From an uncultured Opitutia bacterium (GTDB lineage: Bacteria; Verrucomicrobiota; Verrucomicrobiia; Opitutales; UBA953), in assembly GCA_903957465.1 (NCBI GenBank), contig CAJBPJ010000119.1, positions 1 through 5,677 of the forward strand: a stretch of DNA of 5,677 nucleotides. Reading direction: 5' to 3'. Below, in pieces: positions 1-5,414 of this stretch. The position numbers and the translations under genes are program-made. The notes below the pieces were generated by a model. The model was not told the origin of the DNA, did not search any database, and saw only the letters and a program-made list of their open reading frames with translations. How positions within the stretch are numbered: position 1 is the first letter of the stretch; each line of letters starts with the position of its first letter.

Positions 1-1029
1 TATTTAATTCAACTGGTTGGTAAGCCGAGTTCGAAGCCGCGTTGGGCTTTTGCGAATGGTACGGACGCCTCGGTACGCTCCCTTTTTCAACGAGCTGGTA
101 TTCCTGCAGATATCCAAACTCGTTTGCTCGATCCTGCGCAGCGTCAGCAGCAAGATGGTGCGCTGGTAATTTTCCCAACCATCGACGACCTGATTGCGCT
201 GACGCCCGAGATGCGTTCGATCGTCTACCCTGAGTTGGCTAAATCCGACTTAAACGAGTTTCACCAAAACCCCATTTTCATCATCGGGGCTGATCTCGAG
301 GACTGGTTGCGGCAGTCAAAGTTGAGTGATAAGCAAAAAGAGTTAATGCGTAAAATGGTATGGCGTCGTGGTCGGGCTCTGGCGTTTAGCGACCTACGTA
401 CATTGCTCCTCTTTTCGCAGACACCCGAAGAGGTCACCCAAGTTTTTAAGACAATCACCCGTACGCGGACTTTACTTCTGACCCTGCGTTTACCGCCCAA
501 TGCGGATATCGCTGCGCTCAGTAATTATTGGTCCAGTGGATTCGTCGATGCAGACACGCTACCATTGCTTCAAGCTGCGACTCAGCGGGACAGCGTTACA
601 GAGATTGATGTATCACATCTCTTGCCAGCACTGGCACGTCGCAGTCTGTACACATACCCAACACTCGATCAGACGGTAAACGGACGACTGCCTGATTGCC
701 ATTGGACCTCGCTCAACTTTTTTAACAATAGTGCACGCTCGTACTACCTAGATACTCGGCTCGCAGCAGGTGCATTAATGAGCCAGTACGAGCGTGTGAA
801 TGCGCCGTATCGCTTTGGCGATGTCTTAGCCTTTATTTCGTCCGATAGTGTTCTCCACTCATGCGTGTTTATCGCCGATGATATTGTTTACACGAAGAAT
901 GGCGAAAACATCCTCGCGCCCTGGGTCTTCCAGCGAATGGACGATGTTATGGCGATTTACCAACCGGATAGTTCGGTGCAAATTCAAGGGTATCGTCTGA
1001 AGCCGGAACTACGTGCAGGTCAGCGGTAA
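1..1029 (+). CDS. Unrecognised protein, C-terminal part, with a putative NlpC/P60-like C-terminal domain (5' end outside window)
   Basis: The frame is open from the first base to the TAA at 1027-1029, giving 342 residues with no convincing start, so the gene begins upstream of the window. A TTG at 124 is in frame, but coding-like sequence continues before it. I do not recognise the family. The first ~225 residues are soluble-looking, mixed helix and strand, with no membrane segment. The last ~110 residues resemble a papain-fold NlpC/P60-type hydrolase: a Cys in the context DCHWTSLNFF (Cys at 697-699), then a GDVLAF segment (from 817) as in the GD-[LV]-x-F strand of that superfamily, then a His (856-858) in LHSCVFIADDIVYTKNG. 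Cys followed by His on the strand after GDxxxF is the usual layout of the catalytic pair. If this is right, the protein would cleave or bind peptides or cell-wall fragments; function and location are inference. No partner gene is visible on its strand other than the tRNA downstream. Confidence 0.7.
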   Translation, partial: YLIQLVGKPSSKPRWAFANGTDASVRSLFQRAGIPADIQTRLLDPAQRQQQDGALVIFPTIDDLIALTPEMRSIVYPELAKSDLNEFHQNPIFIIGADLEDWLRQSKLSDKQKELMRKMVWRRGRALAFSDLRTLLLFSQTPEEVTQVFKTITRTRTLLLTLRLPPNADIAALSNYWSSGFVDADTLPLLQAATQRDSVTEIDVSHLLPALARRSLYTYPTLDQTVNGRLPDCHWTSLNFFNNSARSYYLDTRLAAGALMSQYERVNAPYRFGDVLAFISSDSVLHSCVFIADDIVYTKNGENILAPWVFQRMDDVMAIYQPDSSVQIQGYRLKPELRAGQR

Positions 1030-1062
1030 GTGCGTAGGGAAGTGACTTGACCGTATCGCGTG

Positions 1063-1078
1063 CGGAGCGTTTGCTCCG
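1063..1078 (+). terminator. GC-rich hairpin between the upstream gene and the tRNA, possible terminator
   Basis: A perfect 6-bp stem, CGGAGC/GCTCCG, with a GTTT loop starts 33 bases after the stop of the upstream gene and ends 9 bases before the tRNA. No T-run follows, so it is not a canonical intrinsic terminator. It could instead be a processing or pausing structure in the tRNA leader. A TTGACC at 1047-1052 resembles a -35 box for the tRNA, but no good -10 box lies at the right distance. Confidence 0.3.
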
Positions 1079-1087
1079 ACTTCCGCC

Positions 1088-1159
1088 GCTCCTGTATTTC
1101 AATGGATAGAATGCTGGCCTCCGAAGCCGGCGATCTGGGTTCAAGTCCCAGCGGGAGCA
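1088..1159 (+). tRNA. tRNA-Arg, anticodon CCG (reads CGG)
   Basis: The 72-base cloverleaf folds completely by hand. The 7-bp acceptor stem is GCTCCTG/CGGGAGC with one T-G pair. The D-loop is AATGGATA. The anticodon stem is CTGGC/GCCGG around the loop CTCCGAA, giving anticodon CCG. A 4-base variable loop is followed by the T arm CTGGG-TTCAAGT-CCCAG, and the discriminator base is A at 1159. The 3' CCA is not encoded (CGC follows), so it must be added by a nucleotidyltransferase. The D stem has three good pairs, and its outer position is T-T where G-C is more usual. The gene converges on thiL, whose stop codon starts 14 bases beyond it. No terminator with a clear T-run is seen for either transcript. 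Confidence 0.96.
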
Positions 1160-1172
1160 CGCGGGGCGGCGA

Positions 1173-1213
1173 GTTAAGCTTTCTTAACGCCAAAGTGGCT
1201 ATGGCCACCTTGG
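1173..1213. terminator. Two adjacent hairpins at the thiL 3' end, possible bidirectional transcript end
   Basis: GTTAAG/CTTAAC with a 4-base loop (1173-1188) spans the thiL stop codon. Directly beside it, 1190-1213 forms a stem of 9 pairs in 10 positions (CCAA-x-GTGGC against GCCAC-x-TTGG) around the loop TATG, inside the last thiL codons. They sit where the tRNA transcript and the thiL operon transcript meet. Neither strand has a proper T-run after the stems, although TTTT follows at 1218-1221 on the plus strand. The role as a terminator is therefore inferred from position and pairing only. Confidence 0.3.
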
Positions 1214-2142
1214 GGGATTTTGGCACCCCGTGTATCGCTCAGCCCCGTATCCGCTGTGATAATTCCTAACCGTTGCACAGGTGTTTGCGGGAAGGTTTTC
1301 GCAAAGTGGCTTTCTAGCCAATCAGCACGCGAAGCTTCGACGGCAAAAAGTAATTCGTAGTCTTCGCCGTCGCACCAAGCGTGTTCGAGTGCAGGGATAC
1401 CATCTGACTTCGAAAGTTTTTCAGCAGCTTCAGAAATGGGTGTATTCGAAAGGTCAATCGCCGCACCTTGTCTCTTGGCTAACAAACCCGGCAAATCTTT
1501 GGCGAGTCCGTCGGACAAATCGGTGCAGGCAGTGACGGCAGGTTGTCCACAGAGCCATTCACCCTCTACGGTGCGTGCCGTGAAATGAAGGTGGTGGCCG
1601 AGGCGCGAGCCCCCGAGTTTACCGGTGACAAAAAGTATATCGCCTACGTTGGCCTGTCCGCGCGTCAAGATCCGGTGTGCGAAGCCCGTTGTCGACAGGT
1701 GTGCCGCAATATGTCCGTCAGGGCCGCGAGCAATATCGCCACCCACAATCTCTAAACCCGCCGCATGAGCTGCTTTACCGGCCCCGTGGGCAAATGCCTC
1801 AAGCCATTGTACACTGACATCTCCGCCAATCACGAAAGACAGAAGAGCATCGGATGGATGTGCACCTGCGGCTGCGAGATCGCTTAGGTTGCGGTGGATG
1901 AGTTTACGTCCCGCTGCTTCAGGTGCAGTCGACAGATCGAAGTGCCTGCCGAGTATCACGCCATCGACGGTGACAACACGGTAATGTCGATCGGTGTTGG
2001 TGGTCAGGTGGGCACAGTCTCCGCCTGGACCGCGGGGTGCGATTGGGCAGGCTACACTGAGCGCCGTTATGATACGGTCGATCAGTTCGCGCTCCCCTAA
2101 ATGGTTCGCGCTGTCGGTCGTTTCTCGGGCGATGGCAGACAT
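1174..2142 (-). CDS. thiL: Thiamine-monophosphate kinase ThiL
   Basis: ThiL phosphorylates thiamine monophosphate with ATP to give thiamine pyrophosphate, the last step of cofactor synthesis in the cytoplasm. At 322 residues it has the usual family length. The family motifs occur in order: GERELI (16-21), a GDDxA-type loop at 40-44, TVDGVILGRHF (58-68) matching TTDxLVEGxHF, NLSDLAAAGA (85-94), GGDIARG (134-140), TGKLGGS (173-179), DLSDGLAKDL (208-217) and GEDYELLF (259-266). The loop at 40-44 reads GGDCA where GDDCA or GDDAA is expected, so one of the paired Asp residues that bind Mg-ATP is Gly; the second Asp (42) and the other acidic motifs remain. I chose the ATG at 2142, one base after the CPBP stop codon (TAA-G-ATG). 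A TTG 18 bases upstream is in frame but lies within the CPBP gene. No strong Shine-Dalgarno sequence is visible, so translation probably depends on coupling to the upstream gene. It is the last gene of the block. Confidence 0.93.
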   Translation of the reverse strand: MSAIARETTDSANHLGERELIDRIITALSVACPIAPRGPGGDCAHLTTNTDRHYRVVTVDGVILGRHFDLSTAPEAAGRKLIHRNLSDLAAAGAHPSDALLSFVIGGDVSVQWLEAFAHGAGKAAHAAGLEIVGGDIARGPDGHIAAHLSTTGFAHRILTRGQANVGDILFVTGKLGGSRLGHHLHFTARTVEGEWLCGQPAVTACTDLSDGLAKDLPGLLAKRQGAAIDLSNTPISEAAEKLSKSDGIPALEHAWCDGEDYELLFAVEASRADWLESHFAKTFPQTPVQRLGIITADTGLSDTRGAKIPQGGHSHFGVKKA

Positions 2143-2143
2143 C

Positions 2144-3079
2144 TTAGAGCTTGGTGGCAATCTCGGGTGCAGCGATGAGCCAGAAAATAGTCCAAGCGTT
2201 ATTCATCGCATGGAGAAGGATACAAGTGCCGAGGCCAAAGCGGTCGCGAACGATGCAAAGCCAAGCACCCATCACGGATATCGGCAGTAAGGCAGCGAGA
2301 TTGCCATGCAAACTCCCGAAGAGAAGGCCCGCTAGCGCAATGGCCCAGCCGCGAGGAATGGCATCGCGCAGTGCAGGGTAGAGGATCCCGCGAAACCCAA
2401 TTTCTTCAATCAAAGGCGCCCCTACGGTTACACTTAGAAAGAGTATACTGAGAACCCAACTGGGTCCGTTCCAATTGGCCACGAGTTGCACGACATCCTG
2501 AATCTCGTTGGGTAGTACTTGGCCTTGTGAGGCAGCAATCTGCGCAAAAAACGACCACAAGATGGAGGCAATCGCCAAGAGACATAAGCATGTGGCAAAG
2601 AGCCCCAGAAGTCTCAAGATGTCCGCACGGTTGAAATTCAGTTTCTTGCGATCGTTTCCATCTGGCTGCACATGCATAAAGCCAGGAAAAGTTTGGGCGA
2701 GAAGTAGGAGTATACCCGCAGCGAGGAGTTGCGCGATTAAACCTGCCGAAAACATCAACGACATGTTTTCATTTCTAAAGCTCCCGGAGTTGTCTGCTTT
2801 AAAGAACTTAAATACCGGTTTGATGAGTTGGTAGAGCAGTGCTTGGCCATCTTCGGAGAAGAGTGCCCCGAAAATAAATATAAAGGACAGCGCGCCCATC
2901 GTCCGAATGAGTATTCGGTAATGTCGATTGCCGTCCTCGGCCAAAATAGATGCCGATGCAGTGGCTTCGCCTGCGTAGAGTCTCCACCCGCCTGTCAAAA
3001 CTAAGGCAAGGGTTACGAAGATGAAGGACCATCCCCAGGCATCCAGACGACTCCAAGGGATGGTGCTGAGGCCTTCCAT
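2144..3079 (-). CDS. CPBP-family intramembrane glutamic endopeptidase (CAAX/Abi type)
   Basis: This is a 311-residue polytopic membrane protein with about eight hydrophobic segments (roughly residues 15-31, 57-75, 108-130, 155-180, 207-224, 245-257, 261-278 and 284-303). The C-terminal half holds the three CPBP (Rce1/Abi) motifs: EEIGFR at 225-230 (catalytic Glu pair and Arg), FGSLH at 254-258, and HAMNN at 290-294 (His plus Asn four residues on). All expected catalytic residues are present, so it is probably an active membrane protease in the inner membrane. Family members process prenylated proteins, signal peptides or bacteriocins, or act as immunity proteins; the substrate here is unknown. 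The N-terminal half is not recognisable beyond its membrane segments. The ATG at 3079 follows the pyrC stop by 3 bases, and the gene ends one base before the thiL ATG, so it is embedded in the operon. No strong ribosome binding site is seen upstream, which again suggests coupling. Confidence 0.9.
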   Translation of the reverse strand: MEGLSTIPWSRLDAWGWSFIFVTLALVLTGGWRLYAGEATASASILAEDGNRHYRILIRTMGALSFIFIFGALFSEDGQALLYQLIKPVFKFFKADNSGSFRNENMSLMFSAGLIAQLLAAGILLLLAQTFPGFMHVQPDGNDRKKLNFNRADILRLLGLFATCLCLLAIASILWSFFAQIAASQGQVLPNEIQDVVQLVANWNGPSWVLSILFLSVTVGAPLIEEIGFRGILYPALRDAIPRGWAIALAGLLFGSLHGNLAALLPISVMGAWLCIVRDRFGLGTCILLHAMNNAWTIFWLIAAPEIATKL

Positions 3080-3082
3080 GGC

Positions 3083-4372
3083 TTAGGCGACTTGCCGTCC
3101 GCCGACAAATGTACCTGCAACTTTACCGTGAAGTGTGCGACCGATGAGTGGGTTATTTCCGCCGAGCGAATGTTGATTCTTGGCGGTCGGCGTCCACTTA
3201 GATTTGAGATCCAGTAAGACGATATCAGCCGGTGTACCTGCGCGTAGGCTTCCCGCTTCGAGCTTAAGCACGCTGGCTGGGCCTGAGGTGAGTCGGGCGA
3301 TGAGCGTCGGCAGGTCGATGGCTCCGCTGAGTACCGCAGCTTCGTAGGCAGCGGAGAAGGCGACTTCGATTGTAGAGGCGCCGAAAGGCGCTTGGTCGAA
3401 TTCGCAGTCTTTATCCGTGGCGTGATAGGGTGAATGGTCGGACGCGATAACGCTGATGACCCCTTCGGCCAAGGCGGCGAGCAGGGCTTGACGGTCCGAC
3501 TCTTCGCGCAGGGGCGGGTTTAGTTTAAGTCGGGTGTCGTAGCCAATCAGAGCGGCATCTGTCAGGAGCAGGTGCAGGGGTGAGACTTCGGCGGTAACGA
3601 GCGCTCCGCGCGAACGGGCACGTCGAACGGTTTCAACGGTACGTGACGATGAGAGATGCTGGAGGTGGATACGTGCGCCGGTCAGTTCAGCGAGCGCGCA
3701 ATCGCTGGCGGCGACAATGTCTTCGGATGCGCTCGGGAATCCACGCAGTCCGAGGCGAAGTGAAATAGCACCTTCGTGCATTTGGGCACCATCGGTCATG
3801 CTGCTATCTTGGCAGTGATCGAGTACGACGAGTCCGAACATCGCTGCGTACTCAAGGGCGCGGCGCATGATCTCATTATTTTGTACGCCGGAAATCGTAT
3901 CGGTTACGGCTAGGACGCCGGCTTTGGCGAGGGAGCCGAGGGGTGCGAGGGCTTTACCTTCGTGGCCCTTGGTTAATGTCCCGGCAGGAATGACTCGGAC
4001 GGAAGCGTCGCGTGAGCAAATTTCGCGGATGAGTTGAAGCGTCCCTGCGTTGTCCACGCACGGTGACGTATCGGGCATCGTTAAGACGGTGGTAAACCCA
4101 CCTGCCGCTGCTGCCAGCGTGCCGGTGCGAATGGTCTCGCGCGAAGGACGACCCGGTTCACCTAAGCGGCAATTGAGATCGATAAAACCAGGTGCAACGA
4201 CGAGGCCTTTGCCGTTGATGCGGCGCGCAGCTTTTTGGTCTTTCGGTGACAGGCGTTCGACGATGAGGCCGTCTTTAATGAAGAGGTCCGCACGTGCTTC
4301 ATCACGGCCTGATGTCGGGTCGATGACGCGTGCGTCGCGTATCCAGAGTGGGGTAGGGTCAGGGGCGTTCAT
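3083..4372 (-). CDS. pyrC: Dihydroorotase-like protein, probably inactive PyrC' (ATCase partner)
   Basis: The 429 residues match type I dihydroorotase, the amidohydrolase that cyclises carbamoyl aspartate, in length and along the whole chain: VVAPGFIDL (58-66), AAAAGGFTTVLTMP (87-100), MRRALEYA (169-176), NPPLR (285-289) and the C-terminal HGKVAGTFVGGRQV. However, the HxHxR metal and substrate signature reads N67-C68-R69-L70-G71, so both His ligands and the substrate Arg are missing. The DDG motif reads DTI (158-160), losing the Asp ligand. MPN is MPD (99-101), and DHAPH is DHSPY (312-316), losing another substrate contact. H186, H239 and D312 remain. This fits the PyrC' pseudo-enzymes of pseudomonads, which lack activity but are needed for ATCase assembly; there the HxH is also replaced, with Asn at the first position as I recall. 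Inactivity and a structural role are inference. The ATG overlaps the pyrB TGA, and a GGAG lies 10 bases upstream. An active dihydroorotase should exist elsewhere in the genome. Confidence 0.9.
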   Translation of the reverse strand: MNAPDPTPLWIRDARVIDPTSGRDEARADLFIKDGLIVERLSPKDQKAARRINGKGLVVAPGFIDLNCRLGEPGRPSRETIRTGTLAAAAGGFTTVLTMPDTSPCVDNAGTLQLIREICSRDASVRVIPAGTLTKGHEGKALAPLGSLAKAGVLAVTDTISGVQNNEIMRRALEYAAMFGLVVLDHCQDSSMTDGAQMHEGAISLRLGLRGFPSASEDIVAASDCALAELTGARIHLQHLSSSRTVETVRRARSRGALVTAEVSPLHLLLTDAALIGYDTRLKLNPPLREESDRQALLAALAEGVISVIASDHSPYHATDKDCEFDQAPFGASTIEVAFSAAYEAAVLSGAIDLPTLIARLTSGPASVLKLEAGSLRAGTPADIVLLDLKSKWTPTAKNQHSLGGNNPLIGRTLHGKVAGTFVGGRQVA

Positions 4373-4386
4373 CGTGCACGTGCTCC
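4369..4386 (-). promoter_or_regulatory. pyrB-pyrC overlap (ATGA) and pyrC ribosome binding site
   Basis: The pyrB stop TGA and the pyrC start ATG share the tetranucleotide ATGA (4372-4369, minus strand). A GGAG at 4386-4383, inside the pyrB coding sequence, stands 10 bases before the ATG. This is the clearest Shine-Dalgarno in the block and fixes the pyrC start. The arrangement suggests coupled, near-equal production of the two proteins, as expected for subunits of one complex. Confidence 0.7.
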
Positions 4387-5310
4387 AATACAGAGGTGGA
4401 GGACCGCCATGCGAATGGCGACCCCGTGAGTGACTTGACTTAAAATGACTGAGCGTGAGCCATCGGCGAGTGCACTTTCGACTTCGACTCCGCGGTTAAT
4501 AGGCCCCGGGTGCATGATGATGGCCTTTGGCTTGAGCCATGATGCCCGCGCTTCGTTAAGTCCGAATTGCGATGTGTACTCTGCGAGCGAGGGGAAGTGC
4601 GTCGTGGTCTGGCGTTCGTGTTGGATGCGTAAGAGCATCACGGCGTCGGCACTGGAGAGTGCTTTGCGCAAGTTGCGTTCGATACGTACACCGGGGAAAG
4701 CTTCAGCGAGACGGGCAGGGACGAGTGTGGCAGGACCCGCGAGTGTCACCTCGACGCCGAGTTTCGCCAGGCAGAGAATATCCGAACGCGCAACGCGGCT
4801 AAAGAGAATGTCGCCAAGGATGGTAACCTTAAGTCCATCGGTCTTACCAAATTTGCGCTTAAGCGTATACGCATCGAGAAGTGCTTGTGTGGGGTGTTCG
4901 TGTGCACCATCGCCTGCATTGATGACCGAGATATCTAAAGCTCGTCCGAGGTATGCGGCAGCACCGGCCGAACTATGTCGAAGCACAATGGCGTCGGCTT
5001 TGAGTGCCTGGATGTTGAGAGCGGTATCACGTAAGGTTTCACCTTTAACCAGTGAGGAACCCGTTGTGTTGATCGAAACCACTTCGGCCCCCAATCGCTT
5101 GGCAGAGATTTCGAAAGCGGTGCGTGTCCGCGTGCTTGGCTCGAGGAACAGATTAACGATGGTCCGTCCGCGCAGCAGCGACGGGCTTTGCTCTTGGTCG
5201 AGCGTGGGGAGAAGGCGATCCGCCTGGGCAAAAATTTGGTCTATTTCGGCTCGGGAAAGGGTCTCGATGCCGGTTAGGTCTTTTTGCTTCCAGGTGTTTC
5301 GGGTGGCCAT
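4369..5310 (-). CDS. pyrB: Aspartate carbamoyltransferase catalytic subunit PyrB
   Basis: PyrB transfers the carbamoyl group of carbamoyl phosphate to aspartate, the first committed step of pyrimidine synthesis. At 313 residues it has the usual catalytic-chain length. The active-site elements are complete: the carbamoyl-phosphate loop STRTR (59-63), the mobile-loop lysine K89 in SLVKGETLRDT, RH at 111-112, HPTQ (139-142), SRVARS (171-176), LRIQHER (227-233) and HPGPINRGVE (267-276), followed by VTHGVAIRMAVL near the end. The HPGPINRG form is typical of ATCases that work without PyrI or that associate with a dihydroorotase-type partner, which agrees with the overlapping pyrC-like gene. The start is the ATG at 5310, because MATRNTWKQKDL aligns with normal ATCase N-termini. 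The frame stays open to a TTG at 5382, but that stretch (rich in Trp, Pro and Arg) is non-family and lies in the structured leader. GGAAAA ten bases before the ATG is only a weak ribosome binding site. Confidence 0.96.
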   Translation of the reverse strand: MATRNTWKQKDLTGIETLSRAEIDQIFAQADRLLPTLDQEQSPSLLRGRTIVNLFLEPSTRTRTAFEISAKRLGAEVVSINTTGSSLVKGETLRDTALNIQALKADAIVLRHSSAGAAAYLGRALDISVINAGDGAHEHPTQALLDAYTLKRKFGKTDGLKVTILGDILFSRVARSDILCLAKLGVEVTLAGPATLVPARLAEAFPGVRIERNLRKALSSADAVMLLRIQHERQTTTHFPSLAEYTSQFGLNEARASWLKPKAIIMHPGPINRGVEVESALADGSRSVILSQVTHGVAIRMAVLHLCIGARAR

Positions 5311-5344
5311 GCGGTTTTTCCGTGATGGCCCCGACTCAAGTCGG
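5305..5344 (-). promoter_or_regulatory. Structured pyrB leader: two abutting hairpins, the second enclosing the start codon
   Basis: On the minus strand, CCGAC-TTGA-GTCGG (5344-5331) forms a perfect 5-bp hairpin. Immediately after it, GGCCAT (5330-5325) pairs perfectly with ATGGCC (5310-5305), and CGG/CCG can form an inner stem around an AAAAA loop. The pyrB ATG lies in the 3' arm of the outer stem, and the weak ribosome binding site GGAAAA lies in the inner stem and loop. Folding would mask initiation, so control of pyrB translation is possible. The pairing is seen directly; the regulation is inferred. I see no sequence resembling a PyrR site and no convincing promoter in the 93-base gap. 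Confidence 0.4.
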
Positions 5345-5385
5345 AACCAAGTTGAGCGTGGAAACCAGCCCCCTTCTGGCAAGGC

Positions 5386-5414
5386 AAAAGGCGAAAACTG
5401 TTTTTAGGCCTTTT
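5386..5414 (-). terminator. Terminator-like stem overlapping the trpA stop codon
   Basis: AAAAGGC (5414-5408, minus strand reading) can pair with GCCTTTT (5392-5386), enclosing a small internal loop and an inner AAAA/TTTT stem with a 4-base loop. The trpA TAA lies inside. The layout of A-run, short GC core and U-run resembles an intrinsic terminator, but the core has only three GC pairs and the U-run is just four bases. It may reduce rather than stop readthrough from trpA into pyrB. The pairing is near-symmetric, so it could also act on the plus strand. Confidence 0.4.

Noticed and set aside
124..1029. Complete gene starting at TTG 124
   Set aside because: The same frame is open and coding-like back to base 1, so the true start lies outside the window.
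1088..1159. tRNA as an integration site for a mobile element
   Set aside because: I found no repeat of the tRNA 3' end elsewhere in the window, and no integrase. The neighbours are housekeeping genes.
1060..1269. A 69-codon plus-strand frame over the tRNA
   Set aside because: It contains the whole tRNA-Arg gene and part of the thiL antisense strand, so it is not a plausible protein.
2143..2160. ThiL start at the TTG at 2160
   Set aside because: It would overlap the CPBP coding end. The ATG at 2142 directly after the CPBP stop gives a normal-length ThiL and a coupled start.
5311..5382. N-terminal extension of PyrB from a TTG at 5382
   Set aside because: The 24 extra residues do not match ATCase N-termini, the TTG lacks a good ribosome binding site, and the stretch coincides with leader hairpins.
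4445..5407. A 320-codon open frame on the plus strand opposite pyrB
   Set aside because: It mirrors pyrB, which has all ATCase motifs. The antisense product is rich in Ser and Arg, has no recognisable domain and no ribosome binding site, and arises from the few stops in that frame.
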